DNA from: Candidatus Thorarchaeota archaeon
Lineage (GTDB): Archaea; Asgardarchaeota; Thorarchaeia; Thorarchaeales; Thorarchaeaceae
DNA length: 14,031 nucleotides
Direction: 5' to 3'
Assembly: GCA_029855925.1 (NCBI GenBank)
Contig: JAGSHP010000196.1
Location: 1-14,031 of the forward strand
Within the stretch, counting starts at the first letter, position 1. Each line of letters opens with the position of its first letter. Under the pieces are notes generated by a model. The model was not told where the DNA came from. It did not search any database and saw only the letters and a list, made by a program, of their open reading frames with translations. The position numbers and the translations under genes are program-made. Positions 1 to 6,191 of this stretch are shown here, piece by piece.

Positions 1-44
1 CCCGGATAGTCTTCCTATCGGGGTCCAGACTAGGCAACGGGCCC
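1..44 (-). tRNA. 5' part of a tRNA gene, cut by the window edge, probably with a D-loop intron
   Basis: Read on the minus strand from 44 down, the sequence gives a 7-nt acceptor strand GGGCCCG (44-38), a TT linker (37-36), a D-stem half GCCT (35-32) and AGTCTGG (31-25), the standard archaeal tRNA layout. The expected D-loop end and return strand (such as ATAGGC) do not follow directly. Instead positions 23-1 fold into a hairpin: CCCCGATAG pairs with CTATC-CGGG around a GAAGA loop, with one bulged base. That is what the start of a BHB intron inserted after the GG of the D-loop would look like. A TATA-like element lies 27-33 nt upstream. The isotype cannot be read because the anticodon is outside the window; the 5' end resembles archaeal tRNA-Arg genes. 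Without the rest of the gene this stays a probable call. Confidence 0.55.
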
Positions 45-59
45 TTGACTCTTGTGCAA

Positions 60-92
60 TTCCGCGCAGTCATAAAGTTTTCCGCGTGACTG
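60..92 (-). promoter_or_regulatory. Probable promoter of the truncated tRNA gene, with repeats around the TATA-like box
   Basis: The minus strand has CTTTATG at 77-71, 27 to 33 nt before the tRNA 5' end, the usual TATA-box distance for an archaeal tRNA gene. On the plus strand the box sits between CAGTCA (67-72) and its inverted copy TGACTG (87-92), and TTCCGCG occurs twice as a direct repeat (60-66 and 80-86). The TATA call rests on position and composition only; the meaning of the repeats is unknown. Confidence 0.4.
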
Positions 93-137
93 TTTCTCCA
101 TAGTATGCCTGCACCGGACTTGTGTCATGATATGACT

Positions 138-186
138 CGAAAATAAAAAGAGTTGGTGGAGCGAGCAGGCTTGCGACCCACTCGCT
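138..186 (-). terminator. Hairpin plus T-tract terminator after rpl12
   Basis: On the minus strand, about 40 nt after the rpl12 stop, AGCGAG (186-181) pairs with CTCGCT (165-160) around a 15-nt loop. It is followed by a T-rich tract CTCTTTTTATTTTC (about 151-138). Oligo-T tracts end transcription in archaea, and this is the natural end of the ribosomal operon before the tRNA gene. A smaller hairpin, GGAC/GTCC, lies at about 203-216, right after the rpl12 stop. Confidence 0.5.
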
Positions 187-225
187 TATAGATTGTGGAG
201 GACTGAGAGGTCCACTTTGGCTCAA

Positions 226-537
226 TTATCCAAATAGACTGCCGAGCCCAGCTGTGAACTCTTCCTCTTTTTCCTCTTCCTTTTCTTCCTTCTTCTCTTC
301 GGCTGCAGGAGCTGCCTCGGTGGCGCCTGCGCCCGCTGCGGGGGCGGCGGCCATAGGCATGGCAGCTGCGCTCTTCAGGGCTTCGTCGATGTCAACGCCC
401 TCAAGGGCAGCAATTAGTGCCTTGATTCTACCCTTGTCAGGCTTTACGCCTGCTGCGGTGAGAACGGCCTCCATGCTTTTCTCGTCAATCTCCTTGCCTG
501 CCTTGTGGAGCAGAAGGGCCGAGTATACATATTCCAT
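226..537 (-). CDS. rpl12: Large-subunit ribosomal protein P1 (archaeal L12)
   Basis: The 103-residue product is the archaeal P1/L12 stalk protein. It dimerises on P0/L10 and recruits translation GTPases to the ribosome. It shows the family layout: an N-terminal helical dimerisation domain beginning MEYVYSALLLHKAGKEID, an Ala/Gly-rich hinge (about residues 58-78), a highly charged Lys/Glu segment, and the conserved C-terminal GLGSLFG tail that contacts elongation factors. The start at 537 is chosen because homologues begin with MEYVY-type sequences and GAGGT lies 7 nt upstream; the frame is open 12 codons further but without family similarity. It is the last gene of the rpl11-rpl1-rpl10-rpl12 series, 19 nt after rpl10. 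The tail closely matches that of L10 encoded just upstream (GLGGLFG), as expected for the archaeal stalk. Confidence 0.97.
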   Translation of the reverse strand: MEYVYSALLLHKAGKEIDEKSMEAVLTAAGVKPDKGRIKALIAALEGVDIDEALKSAAAMPMAAAPAAGAGATEAAPAAEEKKEEKEEEKEEEFTAGLGSLFG

Positions 538-556
538 TTTTACTACCTCACTATGA

Positions 557-1576
557 TTATCCGAACAGGCCACCGAGGCCTGTCACAGCTTCTTCTTCTT
601 CCTCCTCGTCCTTGTCAGGCTCCTTGGACTCAGCAGCTACCTCATCGGGGGCTGCCGCCGGAGCACTGGTCGCCTGAGCCTTCACCTGAGTGACGATTTC
701 GGAGGGTATTGCGTCTGGATCTTTCTCAGCCAGCACGGATGCGAGTGCAAGTGCCTCCGCATTGCCCTTGCTTAGGAACTGGACTACAAGGTCCGGCTCA
801 AAGAAGTCAATATTGAGGGCAAGAGTTCTTGCCTCCATGTCTGCCTTGGCTATGATCAATGGTATTGTCTCAGCAGTTGGATACCCAGAGTTGATGGATA
901 GATTGACTGCATATTGATGTCCCAAAATGACCTGCTGGAATAGATGTTCCAGGTCAACGTCAAGGCTGTCGCCTGTAAGCACTGCTCCGTCTGTGTATGC
1001 CGCCACGAGTTTCAGCTGGAGTTCCATTGGTTCGATTCCAAGTCTGGCAAGCATCTGTGCCATTGCATTGGAAACGACCTCTCCTGCCTTGACAGCGACG
1101 GTCTCCTCAGTGACGTGAATGACCCCACCCTTGACCCTTGATGGTATCTTCAGGGCTGCTAGTTCGCTGATAAACGGACCTGGAGCCACTCCTGTGTTCA
1201 TTGCGGGTATGATGATGTCCTTTGGCGTAACCTGCCCGCCCTTTGCAGGTGCTGAGGTCTTGTTCTCGCTGAGGAACTTGCCCAAAATGAATGGGTCTTG
1301 ATCGCTGAAGATAAAGGCTACAGGGCCTCGTACGTAATTCACAAGTTCGTCCATGCCCTTTATGCCGGCCTTTTCAATAGCCCGAATCATTAGGGTGTTC
1401 CTTGCCATCCTTATGGTCGCGCTACCTCGTAGACTCTTTCGGATATTGTCAAGTTGTTTGGCACCTACTCCCTCTACGTTCACGAGGCCTACCATCTTGC
1501 TCTTTTTGATGGAATCAACGAGCTTTTGGACTTCCTCTATCTTCCATTGTGGTATATGGCGTTCTTCAGTTGCCAA
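557..1576 (-). CDS. rpl10: Large-subunit ribosomal protein P0 (archaeal L10)
   Basis: This 339-residue protein is the archaeal P0/L10 stalk base. It binds 23S rRNA together with L11 and carries the P1/L12 dimers. The N-terminal part (HIPQWKIEEVQKLVDSIKKS, then VGLVNVEGVGAKQLDNIRK) is the rRNA-binding domain. It is followed by the archaeal/eukaryotic insertion domain, helical spines for P1 dimers, and an acidic tail ending GLGGLFG. Length agrees with archaeal P0 (about 300-350). Translation appears to start at TTG (1576-1574): GGAGGTGA lies 5 nt before it and includes the stop codon of rpl1. The nearby ATG at 1580 is in another frame and meets a stop after four codons. The stop-start arrangement suggests translational coupling with rpl1. 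Confidence 0.97.
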   Translation of the reverse strand: MATEERHIPQWKIEEVQKLVDSIKKSKMVGLVNVEGVGAKQLDNIRKSLRGSATIRMARNTLMIRAIEKAGIKGMDELVNYVRGPVAFIFSDQDPFILGKFLSENKTSAPAKGGQVTPKDIIIPAMNTGVAPGPFISELAALKIPSRVKGGVIHVTEETVAVKAGEVVSNAMAQMLARLGIEPMELQLKLVAAYTDGAVLTGDSLDVDLEHLFQQVILGHQYAVNLSINSGYPTAETIPLIIAKADMEARTLALNIDFFEPDLVVQFLSKGNAEALALASVLAEKDPDAIPSEIVTQVKAQATSAPAAAPDEVAAESKEPDKDEEEEEEAVTGLGGLFG

Positions 1577-1581
1577 TCATA

Positions 1582-2244
1582 TCACCTCCACGAGGTCACC
1601 TTGACCGATGGCCCCATGGTCGTCTTTATCACAACATTCCCAATCTTTTCCAAATGCCCCTTCCCATCAACAAATCCAAGTATTGCAGCCACATTCTCTG
1701 CTATCTCTCGATCAGACATCCGTTCATGTCCAACTTTTACATGAAAGGTCGGAGTATGACGCATTCTGATACGGACTGTGCGATGGTATTGATTCACAAT
1801 AGGCGCTAGGTCAGCTTGGGGTGGGAAAGGTTTAGGCATCTTTCCTCGAGAACCGAGAGCCTGTCCAAGATACCTACCGACAAGAGGCATAGCATCGATT
1901 GAGGCGATGAAGAAGTCAAACGTCTTAGCCAGTGCCTTTCGTGTCTTCTTCTCCTCTGCTATCTTTGGAATCTCCTCTTTGGCAACAACTCTCTCTGCCC
2001 CGGCAGCCTGTGCCTTTTCGGCAAACTCGCCATCACCAAATGCACACACCTTTGCAGGAGGATAGAGGGTGTGTGGGAGGATCACCTCTTGGTTGAACCT
2101 GTTTTCAGGCTTGGACACATCCAGTTCTCTCTTTCTGAAGTTGACTGCAAGATCGAAGCTCTGCTCGAACTTGATTCCACGTTCCTTGCCCTTTGCTCGG
2201 GCCTCTGCCACTGCGGATTCTATCTTATCAATATTGAATGACAT
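1582..2244 (-). CDS. rpl1: Large-subunit ribosomal protein L1
   Basis: The 220-residue product is ribosomal protein L1 of the mobile L1 stalk, which binds 23S rRNA near the E site and helps release deacylated tRNA. Family features include MSFNIDKIESAVAEARAKGKERGIKFEQSFDLAVNFR at the N-terminus, the central Rossmann-like half (KVCAFGDGEFAEKAQAAGAERVV), the LGQALGSRGKMPKP signature and the C-terminal TFHVKVGHERMSDREIAENVAAIL segment. Length is typical for archaea. The ATG at 2244 comes 4 nt after the rpl11 stop, with GGAGG upstream. In Methanococcus, L1 represses its own operon by binding a mimic of its rRNA site; I could not recognise such a site here with confidence. Confidence 0.98.
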   Translation of the reverse strand: MSFNIDKIESAVAEARAKGKERGIKFEQSFDLAVNFRKRELDVSKPENRFNQEVILPHTLYPPAKVCAFGDGEFAEKAQAAGAERVVAKEEIPKIAEEKKTRKALAKTFDFFIASIDAMPLVGRYLGQALGSRGKMPKPFPPQADLAPIVNQYHRTVRIRMRHTPTFHVKVGHERMSDREIAENVAAILGFVDGKGHLEKIGNVVIKTTMGPSVKVTSWR

Positions 2245-2248
2245 CTGT

Positions 2249-2758
2249 CTACTCCTCCCTCAGCGGCTCAGAGAGCTGTTCATCCCAAGTACCCTGCCGG
2301 ACTTCCTCTTGGAACTCCTTTGCAGGCTTGCCCTCAATGGTGACTCCCATTGAAACACAAGTACCTGAAATGATCAGTGCGGCACTTTTCATATCAAGCG
2401 CAGAGAGTTCTGCCTCTTTCGCCTTCGCAATACTCTTCAGCTGATCTATTGTCAGATTACCAACATAGTCAGTATTTGGCGTACCTGACCCCTTCGGAGC
2501 ACCCACCTCCTTGAGGATGAGAGCGCTCGTTGGTGGTACACCAACTTCGACCTCGAATGCCTTTGTTTCCTGATCAACTATGATCTTTACAGGTACCTTC
2601 AACCCTGTATATGGCTGAGTCACCTCATTGATCTTAGTGACCACTTGGAAAATGTTCACACCTGTTGGACCTAATGCAGGACCAATTGGTGGCCCGCCTG
2701 AGGCCTTGCCACCTTCAACTAGAGCTTCAACTGTTATTTTATCGCCCAAAATTATCAC
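2249..2758 (-). CDS. rpl11: Large-subunit ribosomal protein L11
   Basis: This is ribosomal protein L11, which sits on the GTPase-associated region of 23S rRNA next to P0. The N-terminal domain shows the family hallmark EGGKASGGPPIGPALGPTGVN. The C-terminal RNA-binding domain has GTPNTDYVGNLTIDQLKSIAKAKE and the GTCVSMGVTIEGK motif near the end. The full reading gives 169 residues from GTG at 2758, with GGAG 3 nt before it. A TTG at 2749 would give MGDKITVEALVEGG, closer to the usual N-terminus, and has GTGAT 4 nt upstream; the choice is open. The gene leads rpl11-rpl1-rpl10-rpl12, 245 nt after nusG, and probably has its own promoter. A short ORF with a better ribosome binding site overlaps its start. 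Confidence 0.97.
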   Translation of the reverse strand: MIILGDKITVEALVEGGKASGGPPIGPALGPTGVNIFQVVTKINEVTQPYTGLKVPVKIIVDQETKAFEVEVGVPPTSALILKEVGAPKGSGTPNTDYVGNLTIDQLKSIAKAKEAELSALDMKSAALIISGTCVSMGVTIEGKPAKEFQEEVRQGTWDEQLSEPLREE

Positions 2759-2864
2759 GGCTCCTGATGCAGTGTTCTTGGCACGAACAAAATACTGCCA
2801 ATTCTGACGACCGGGCGGACAAGTAGATACCAGATCCGGTTCGGTCTACTGCATACACAATCAT
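2739..2864 (-). CDS. Possible 41-codon leader ORF overlapping the rpl11 start
   Basis: An ATG at 2864 is preceded by AGGGGTGA at 6 nt, one of the best ribosome binding sites in the window. It opens a 41-residue frame beginning MIVYAVDRTGSGIYL and including a cysteine-rich stretch FCSCQEHC. The frame ends at TAA (2741-2739), after passing both candidate rpl11 start codons (2758 and 2749), so it overlaps rpl11 by up to 20 nt in a different frame. I do not recognise the peptide. It could be a leader that couples or regulates rpl11 translation, or a chance frame in the 5' untranslated region; only the ribosome binding site and position favour a real gene. Confidence 0.35.
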   Translation of the reverse strand: MIVYAVDRTGSGIYLSARSSELAVFCSCQEHCIRSRDNFGR

Positions 2865-2937
2865 TTTTTCTCACCCCTGACATGGCGTCTTGCACCTATG
2901 TCACATTAAGGGACTTGAGTTGCACTTTCGGTGTTTT

Positions 2938-2945
2938 GTTTTAAG
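2938..2945 (-). promoter_or_regulatory. TATA-like element upstream of rpl11
   Basis: Minus-strand CTTAAAAC (2945-2938) lies in the 245-nt gap between nusG and rpl11. A start site about 25 nt downstream would give a leader of about 50 nt before the ATG at 2864. A 6-bp hairpin TGAGTC/GACTCA (2997-2992 with 2975-2970), just after the nusG stop, may mark the end of the upstream transcript. This is from composition and spacing only. Confidence 0.35.
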
Positions 2946-3002
2946 GCTTATGGAGTGGCGGCTGTACGATGAGTCTCTCAGGGGGGAAAACGACTCAGAC
3001 AA

Positions 3003-3674
3003 TCAGTCTTTTCGTGCCCAAAATGAGTCCTCGTCTTCCTCTTCCTCTTCTTCCTCGGTCGCCGCCTCATGTCCCTCGGCAACCTCACGTGAGGTCTTTT
3101 CGACCAATTTCACAAAGTCGGCATGAATTCTCATTGGAATGGTATGAGGACTATCAATTAGCTCAACAATCAGTTCCTCTTTTGCAGAGTCCACTCGTGT
3201 GACCTTCGCACGCTCACCCTTGAAAGGTCCGGAGATGATCTCTACAATGTCCGATACGGCTAGTCCCTCTGCAGCAGGCTTAGGTACCAAGTACTTGTCA
3301 ATCTCTTCAAACGAGACCTTGCCTCCCACACGCCCCCGCACATGTGGAACTCCCGAGATTGCAATTTCCACGTCACGATATTCAAGGGTCTCAATGAAAA
3401 CATAGCCTCGAAGGGTCTCGGGGACAAGAATTGCCTTTACCCTTCCTAATAGCATGTTCTGCGAAACCAGCTTTGGTTCGCCGGATTTCTTCTTTTTCTT
3501 GGGGCACTTCTTCATGTGTTCTCTTGTGAGTGCCTCAGAGGTAAACTGCTCGCCGCAGAAGGGGCACTCCCAAATATCAGGCTCACCTATCACTGCTGTA
3601 GTGATTAGATCAGTCACGCTTCTCTCTTGACCTATTGTGGTCCGTACTGCAAATATGCTGGTCTTGGGAGCCAT
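3003..3674 (-). CDS. spt5: Transcription elongation factor Spt5/NusG with an inserted zinc finger
   Basis: This is archaeal Spt5 (NusG family), which with Spt4 clamps RNA polymerase and raises processivity. The NGN domain starts SIFAVRTTIGQERSVTDLI and resumes at VKAILVPETLRGYVFIE. The linker KYLVPKPAAEGL and the KOW domain (IVEIISGPFKGERAKVTRVD) follow. Between the two NGN halves, about residues 29-75 are an insertion that ordinary archaeal Spt5 lacks. It holds C37-x2-C40-x12-H53-x3-C57, then PKKKKK. The C-terminus has an acidic run (EEEEEEDED). The protein is 223 residues against about 145-155 in most archaea. The ATG at 3674 is preferred, giving MAPKTSIFAVRTT with GAGG at a normal distance; a TTG at 3698 would add eight residues. 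The gene follows secE, the classic order. Confidence 0.96.
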   Translation of the reverse strand: MAPKTSIFAVRTTIGQERSVTDLITTAVIGEPDIWECPFCGEQFTSEALTREHMKKCPKKKKKSGEPKLVSQNMLLGRVKAILVPETLRGYVFIETLEYRDVEIAISGVPHVRGRVGGKVSFEEIDKYLVPKPAAEGLAVSDIVEIISGPFKGERAKVTRVDSAKEELIVELIDSPHTIPMRIHADFVKLVEKTSREVAEGHEAATEEEEEEEDEDSFWARKD

Positions 3675-3720
3675 TTTTCGTGCCTCATTTGGTATCAAAT
3701 AGGTTCTCTGTTAGATCAAA

Positions 3721-3903
3721 CTATGATCCATACCAGTTACCTGTGATTATGGTCATGAGAACTTGGATGAGGTAGCTTAGCAGTCCCACCAGGAACATCG
3801 CCAGAATGCTCACTTTCGTATTCATCCACATCTCTTTGCGAGACGGTTTAGTTGCCAGCTTGAGTATTCTTCTGCTATCATTCACGAATTCGCTGATTCC
3901 CAT
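3721..3903 (-). CDS. secE: Preprotein translocase subunit SecE (Sec61 gamma)
   Basis: The 60-residue product matches SecE/Sec61-gamma, the small clamp subunit of the SecYEG translocation channel in the cytoplasmic membrane. An amphipathic N-terminal helix is visible (EFVNDSRRILKLATKPSRKEMW), with the family's conserved K-P-x-x-E-x-W-type segment. It is followed by one membrane span, about residues 31-53 (VSILAMFLVGLLSYLIQVLMTII). The size is normal for archaea. The ATG at 3903 has AGGAATGAGA upstream. The next gene, spt5, starts 46 nt later, so the two are likely co-transcribed, as in many archaea and bacteria (secE-nusG). Confidence 0.95.
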   Translation of the reverse strand: MGISEFVNDSRRILKLATKPSRKEMWMNTKVSILAMFLVGLLSYLIQVLMTIITGNWYGS

Positions 3904-3966
3904 GACTTCTCATTCCTGCCTGCGGCTTGATTAATGACAGGCTTGTATGAAGTCACCCGCAGTTGG

Positions 3967-3974
3967 CTTTTAAC
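3967..3974 (-). promoter_or_regulatory. TATA-like element upstream of secE
   Basis: The 102-nt gap between the ftsZ stop and the secE start contains minus-strand GTTAAAAG (3974-3967), about 70 nt before the secE ATG. It resembles the TTAAAA element before rpl11. A separate secE-spt5 transcript is plausible but not proven. Confidence 0.3.
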
Positions 3975-4005
3975 GCTTCCTGCATGGTCAAGAGTTTGCC
4001 AAACA

Positions 4006-5139
4006 TCAGATTTTGGACAGTCCCAAGTCTGACTCGATGTCTTCTGCAAGAGGACGTACTGGTTCCGATCCGGAGTCGAAGATATATGGTGAACTGACTC
4101 CTGAGGCAATGATTGTCACTCTCAGCCTGTCATCCAACTCGGGAACAATCAATGCACCATAAATGATCTCGGCATTGGGATTGACCTGTTCTGTCACAAG
4201 CTCTACTACACGCTTTGCCTCAGATAGTTGCAGATCAGTGCTTCCGCTGACATTGATGAGAATGTTCCTTGCATTCTCAATTGAAACATCAATCAGCGGG
4301 TTCTGAAGTGCATTATACACCGCCTCTTCGGCTCTGTCTGGTCCCTGTCCTTCTCCCAGTGCAATGATGGAGACACCACCATTACGCATTGTTGTTCTGA
4401 CATCTGCAAAGTCAAGGTTGACCAGCCCTGGTCTCGAGATCAGTTCAGCAATGCCCTTGACCGCTCTCACGAGTACCTCATCTGCCACCATGAACGCCTC
4501 AGATAGAGAAAGGTCGGGTGCTATCTCCAAGAGTTTCTCATTTGGAATGGCAATGAGCGTATCAACGTATTCCATGAGTTCGGTGAGACCGCGAGTTGCA
4601 TTCTTCTTCCTAGTTGTTCCCTCCACCTCGAATGGTAAGCAGACAATTGCAACAGTGAGGGATCCATTCTCTTTGGCTGCCTTGGCGATTAGAGGGGCCG
4701 CACCTGTACCAGTGCCTCCACCCATGCCTGCGGTGATGAATACGAGGTCTGCCTGAACGGCCTCCTTAATCACATCGTATGACTCTTGAGCTGCAGTCTG
4801 ACCAACATCTGGGTCGTTTCCAGCACCAAGCCCTCCGCAACTCTCTCTACCCAAGAGTACCTTGTGATGTGCATTGCAATAGTAGAGATCCTGCGCATCC
4901 GTGTTCGCGGCAAGAGTTTCCGCGCCCTCGACACCTACTTCCATCAATCTGGTGATGGCATTATTGCCTGCACCACCTACACCCACTACTAGTATCCTTG
5001 CGCTGACAGAATTGAGCAAGTCCGCAAGCTCTTCATCGGTGGTCTCACTCTTGCTGCCAAGATGTTTTGCTTTGCCGCTGTGTGCTTCTCGCCTCAGACT
5101 TGACGAACTACTTAGAACCTCTTCTAGGAGTGGATGCAT
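4006..5139 (-). CDS. ftsZ: Cell division protein FtsZ
   Basis: This 377-residue protein is FtsZ, the tubulin-like GTPase that forms the division ring at mid-cell. After a ~48-residue N-terminal extension rich in Ser/Arg/Lys come the nucleotide-binding loop ILVVGVGGAGNNAITRL (about 49-65), NTDAQDLYY, the tubulin/FtsZ signature GGGTGTGAAP (about 140-149) and the T7 catalytic loop NLDFADVRTTM (about 241-251). The second domain ends with LDDRLRVTIIASGV. The short C-terminal tail (PLAEDIESDLGLSKI) is the region that usually binds a membrane tether. The ATG at 5139 is chosen because GGAAGGTG lies 6 nt upstream; an in-frame GTG at 5148 overlaps that site. The position before secE-spt5 is the common archaeal arrangement. 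Confidence 0.97.
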   Translation of the reverse strand: MHPLLEEVLSSSSSLRREAHSGKAKHLGSKSETTDEELADLLNSVSARILVVGVGGAGNNAITRLMEVGVEGAETLAANTDAQDLYYCNAHHKVLLGRESCGGLGAGNDPDVGQTAAQESYDVIKEAVQADLVFITAGMGGGTGTGAAPLIAKAAKENGSLTVAIVCLPFEVEGTTRKKNATRGLTELMEYVDTLIAIPNEKLLEIAPDLSLSEAFMVADEVLVRAVKGIAELISRPGLVNLDFADVRTTMRNGGVSIIALGEGQGPDRAEEAVYNALQNPLIDVSIENARNILINVSGSTDLQLSEAKRVVELVTEQVNPNAEIIYGALIVPELDDRLRVTIIASGVSSPYIFDSGSEPVRPLAEDIESDLGLSKI

Positions 5140-5170
5140 CTTATACACCTTCCAATGTCATCTCTATCAC

Positions 5171-5211
5171 AGTATTATCTCCACAAAAAACAGAATACTA
5201 CCCAGGTATTA
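5171..5211 (-). promoter_or_regulatory. Putative ftsZ promoter region with repeated GTATT/AATAC motifs
   Basis: The 83-nt gap between the kinase gene and ftsZ has a minus-strand AT-rich box, GATAATACT (about 5179-5171), 32-40 nt before the ftsZ ATG. AGTATT (5171-5176) and AATACT (5194-5199) form an inverted repeat, and a third related copy, GTATTA, is at 5206-5211. A minus-strand TTTTTT (5190-5185) could end the upstream transcript. This is suggestive of a promoter or operator only. Confidence 0.3.
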
Positions 5212-5222
5212 CGAGGTCGAAT

Positions 5223-6182
5223 TCACTTTCGCTTGGGTTTCCTGCGCCTGAAAGTTCTAAGAATTGAGTTGATCGAGATGTTGTGCTTTGCTAATAGAGA
5301 TGCAACCGCATCAAGAGTCGGTTGACCATTTTGTGCGCCCTGACTCTGGACTGTGAACGAGGCCACTGCATTGGCAAAGTGGAGTGCCTGCTCAATTCTT
5401 TCTGACCGTGACCATGCTGCAATAAAGCCGGCAGCAAAAGAGTCCCCCGCACCAAGTGTGTCAACCGCTTTCACAGGAAACGGCTGTGATGTACAATATT
5501 CAAAACCGTCAGTGGCAATAGCACCCTTATCGCCCAGCTTCACAATGAGAATTCCAGGAAATGTCTTTGCGAATCTTCGAAGCTGTTGCTCTCTTGGTTC
5601 AATTCCAATGTACTCCTTGAGCTCTTGCCTGTTTACAAAGAGCAGATCCGTGTGAGGAAGAATCTCTTCGAAGTTCACGTTTCCAGCATTATGTCCGGGG
5701 TCGTACGAAAAGATGATGCCATTGAGAGTTGCAATCTCCGCAGCCTGTTTAGCCATCATTGGAAATCCACTGGTCATGTGGACCACAGTGGCCTTACCTA
5801 GGAGCGACTCATCGATGATGTGCTTCTCAATAAAGCGGTTCGCTCCTGGCAGTGAAATGACCCTTCGTTTCCCCTTCTTGTCAATTATTGCAACAAAGAT
5901 TCCCGTGGGTTGGTTCTCAAGTACGAGAACATTGCTCGTGTCAACACCAACCCTTGAGAGGTCTCTTAGAATCTCCTCACCATGCGTGTCATTCCCAACA
6001 CAACTGATGAGCCCCGTCTTCACGCCGAGCCGTGCCAACTGTACTGCGAAGTTTGCAGCCGACCCTCCAGCAGAGATGCATCCCCTATTTGATATTAGAT
6101 GATCTTCCTGTTCGGGAAAATGGTCTACTCTAAGGCATACATCAATATTGATTCTGCCAATCGAGTAGACCTCCACAGACAT
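5223..6182 (-). CDS. PfkB-family carbohydrate kinase
   Basis: The 319-residue product belongs to the PfkB/ribokinase family, which phosphorylates sugars or nucleosides with ATP in the cytoplasm. Signature 1 is visible as AGGSAANFAVQLARLG (residues 38-53). Signature 2 is DTLGAGDSFAAGF (241-253), with the catalytic base Asp247 and the anion hole GAGD. The central VNRQEL and VKLGDKGA segments also fit. The substrate cannot be read from the sequence: ribokinase, nucleoside kinase and fructokinase-like activities are all possible. The C-terminus ends with an unusual basic run (FRRRKPKRK). The ATG at 6182 lies 9 nt after the argF stop, with GAGGA in the gap, so it is probably co-transcribed with argF. 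No other gene here points to a sugar pathway. Confidence 0.93.
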   Translation of the reverse strand: MSVEVYSIGRINIDVCLRVDHFPEQEDHLISNRGCISAGGSAANFAVQLARLGVKTGLISCVGNDTHGEEILRDLSRVGVDTSNVLVLENQPTGIFVAIIDKKGKRRVISLPGANRFIEKHIIDESLLGKATVVHMTSGFPMMAKQAAEIATLNGIIFSYDPGHNAGNVNFEEILPHTDLLFVNRQELKEYIGIEPREQQLRRFAKTFPGILIVKLGDKGAIATDGFEYCTSQPFPVKAVDTLGAGDSFAAGFIAAWSRSERIEQALHFANAVASFTVQSQGAQNGQPTLDAVASLLAKHNISINSILRTFRRRKPKRK

Positions 6183-6191
6183 TATGATTCC

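Noticed and set aside
254..556. Open frame on the plus strand, rich in Ser and Ala, opposite rpl12
   Set aside because: It is the antisense shadow of the Glu/Ala-rich rpl12 codons and has no family similarity or ribosome binding site.
538..573. Twelve extra in-frame codons upstream of rpl12
   Set aside because: They overlap the end of rpl10, and the ribosome binding site and family N-terminus both place the start at 537.
918..3030. Repeated CCCAAAATGA-like words at about 920, 1281 and 3018, and CCCAAAATTA at about 2745
   Set aside because: Those within genes encode different, conserved residues in rpl10 and spt5; they look like chance similarity of codons rather than a dispersed repeat.
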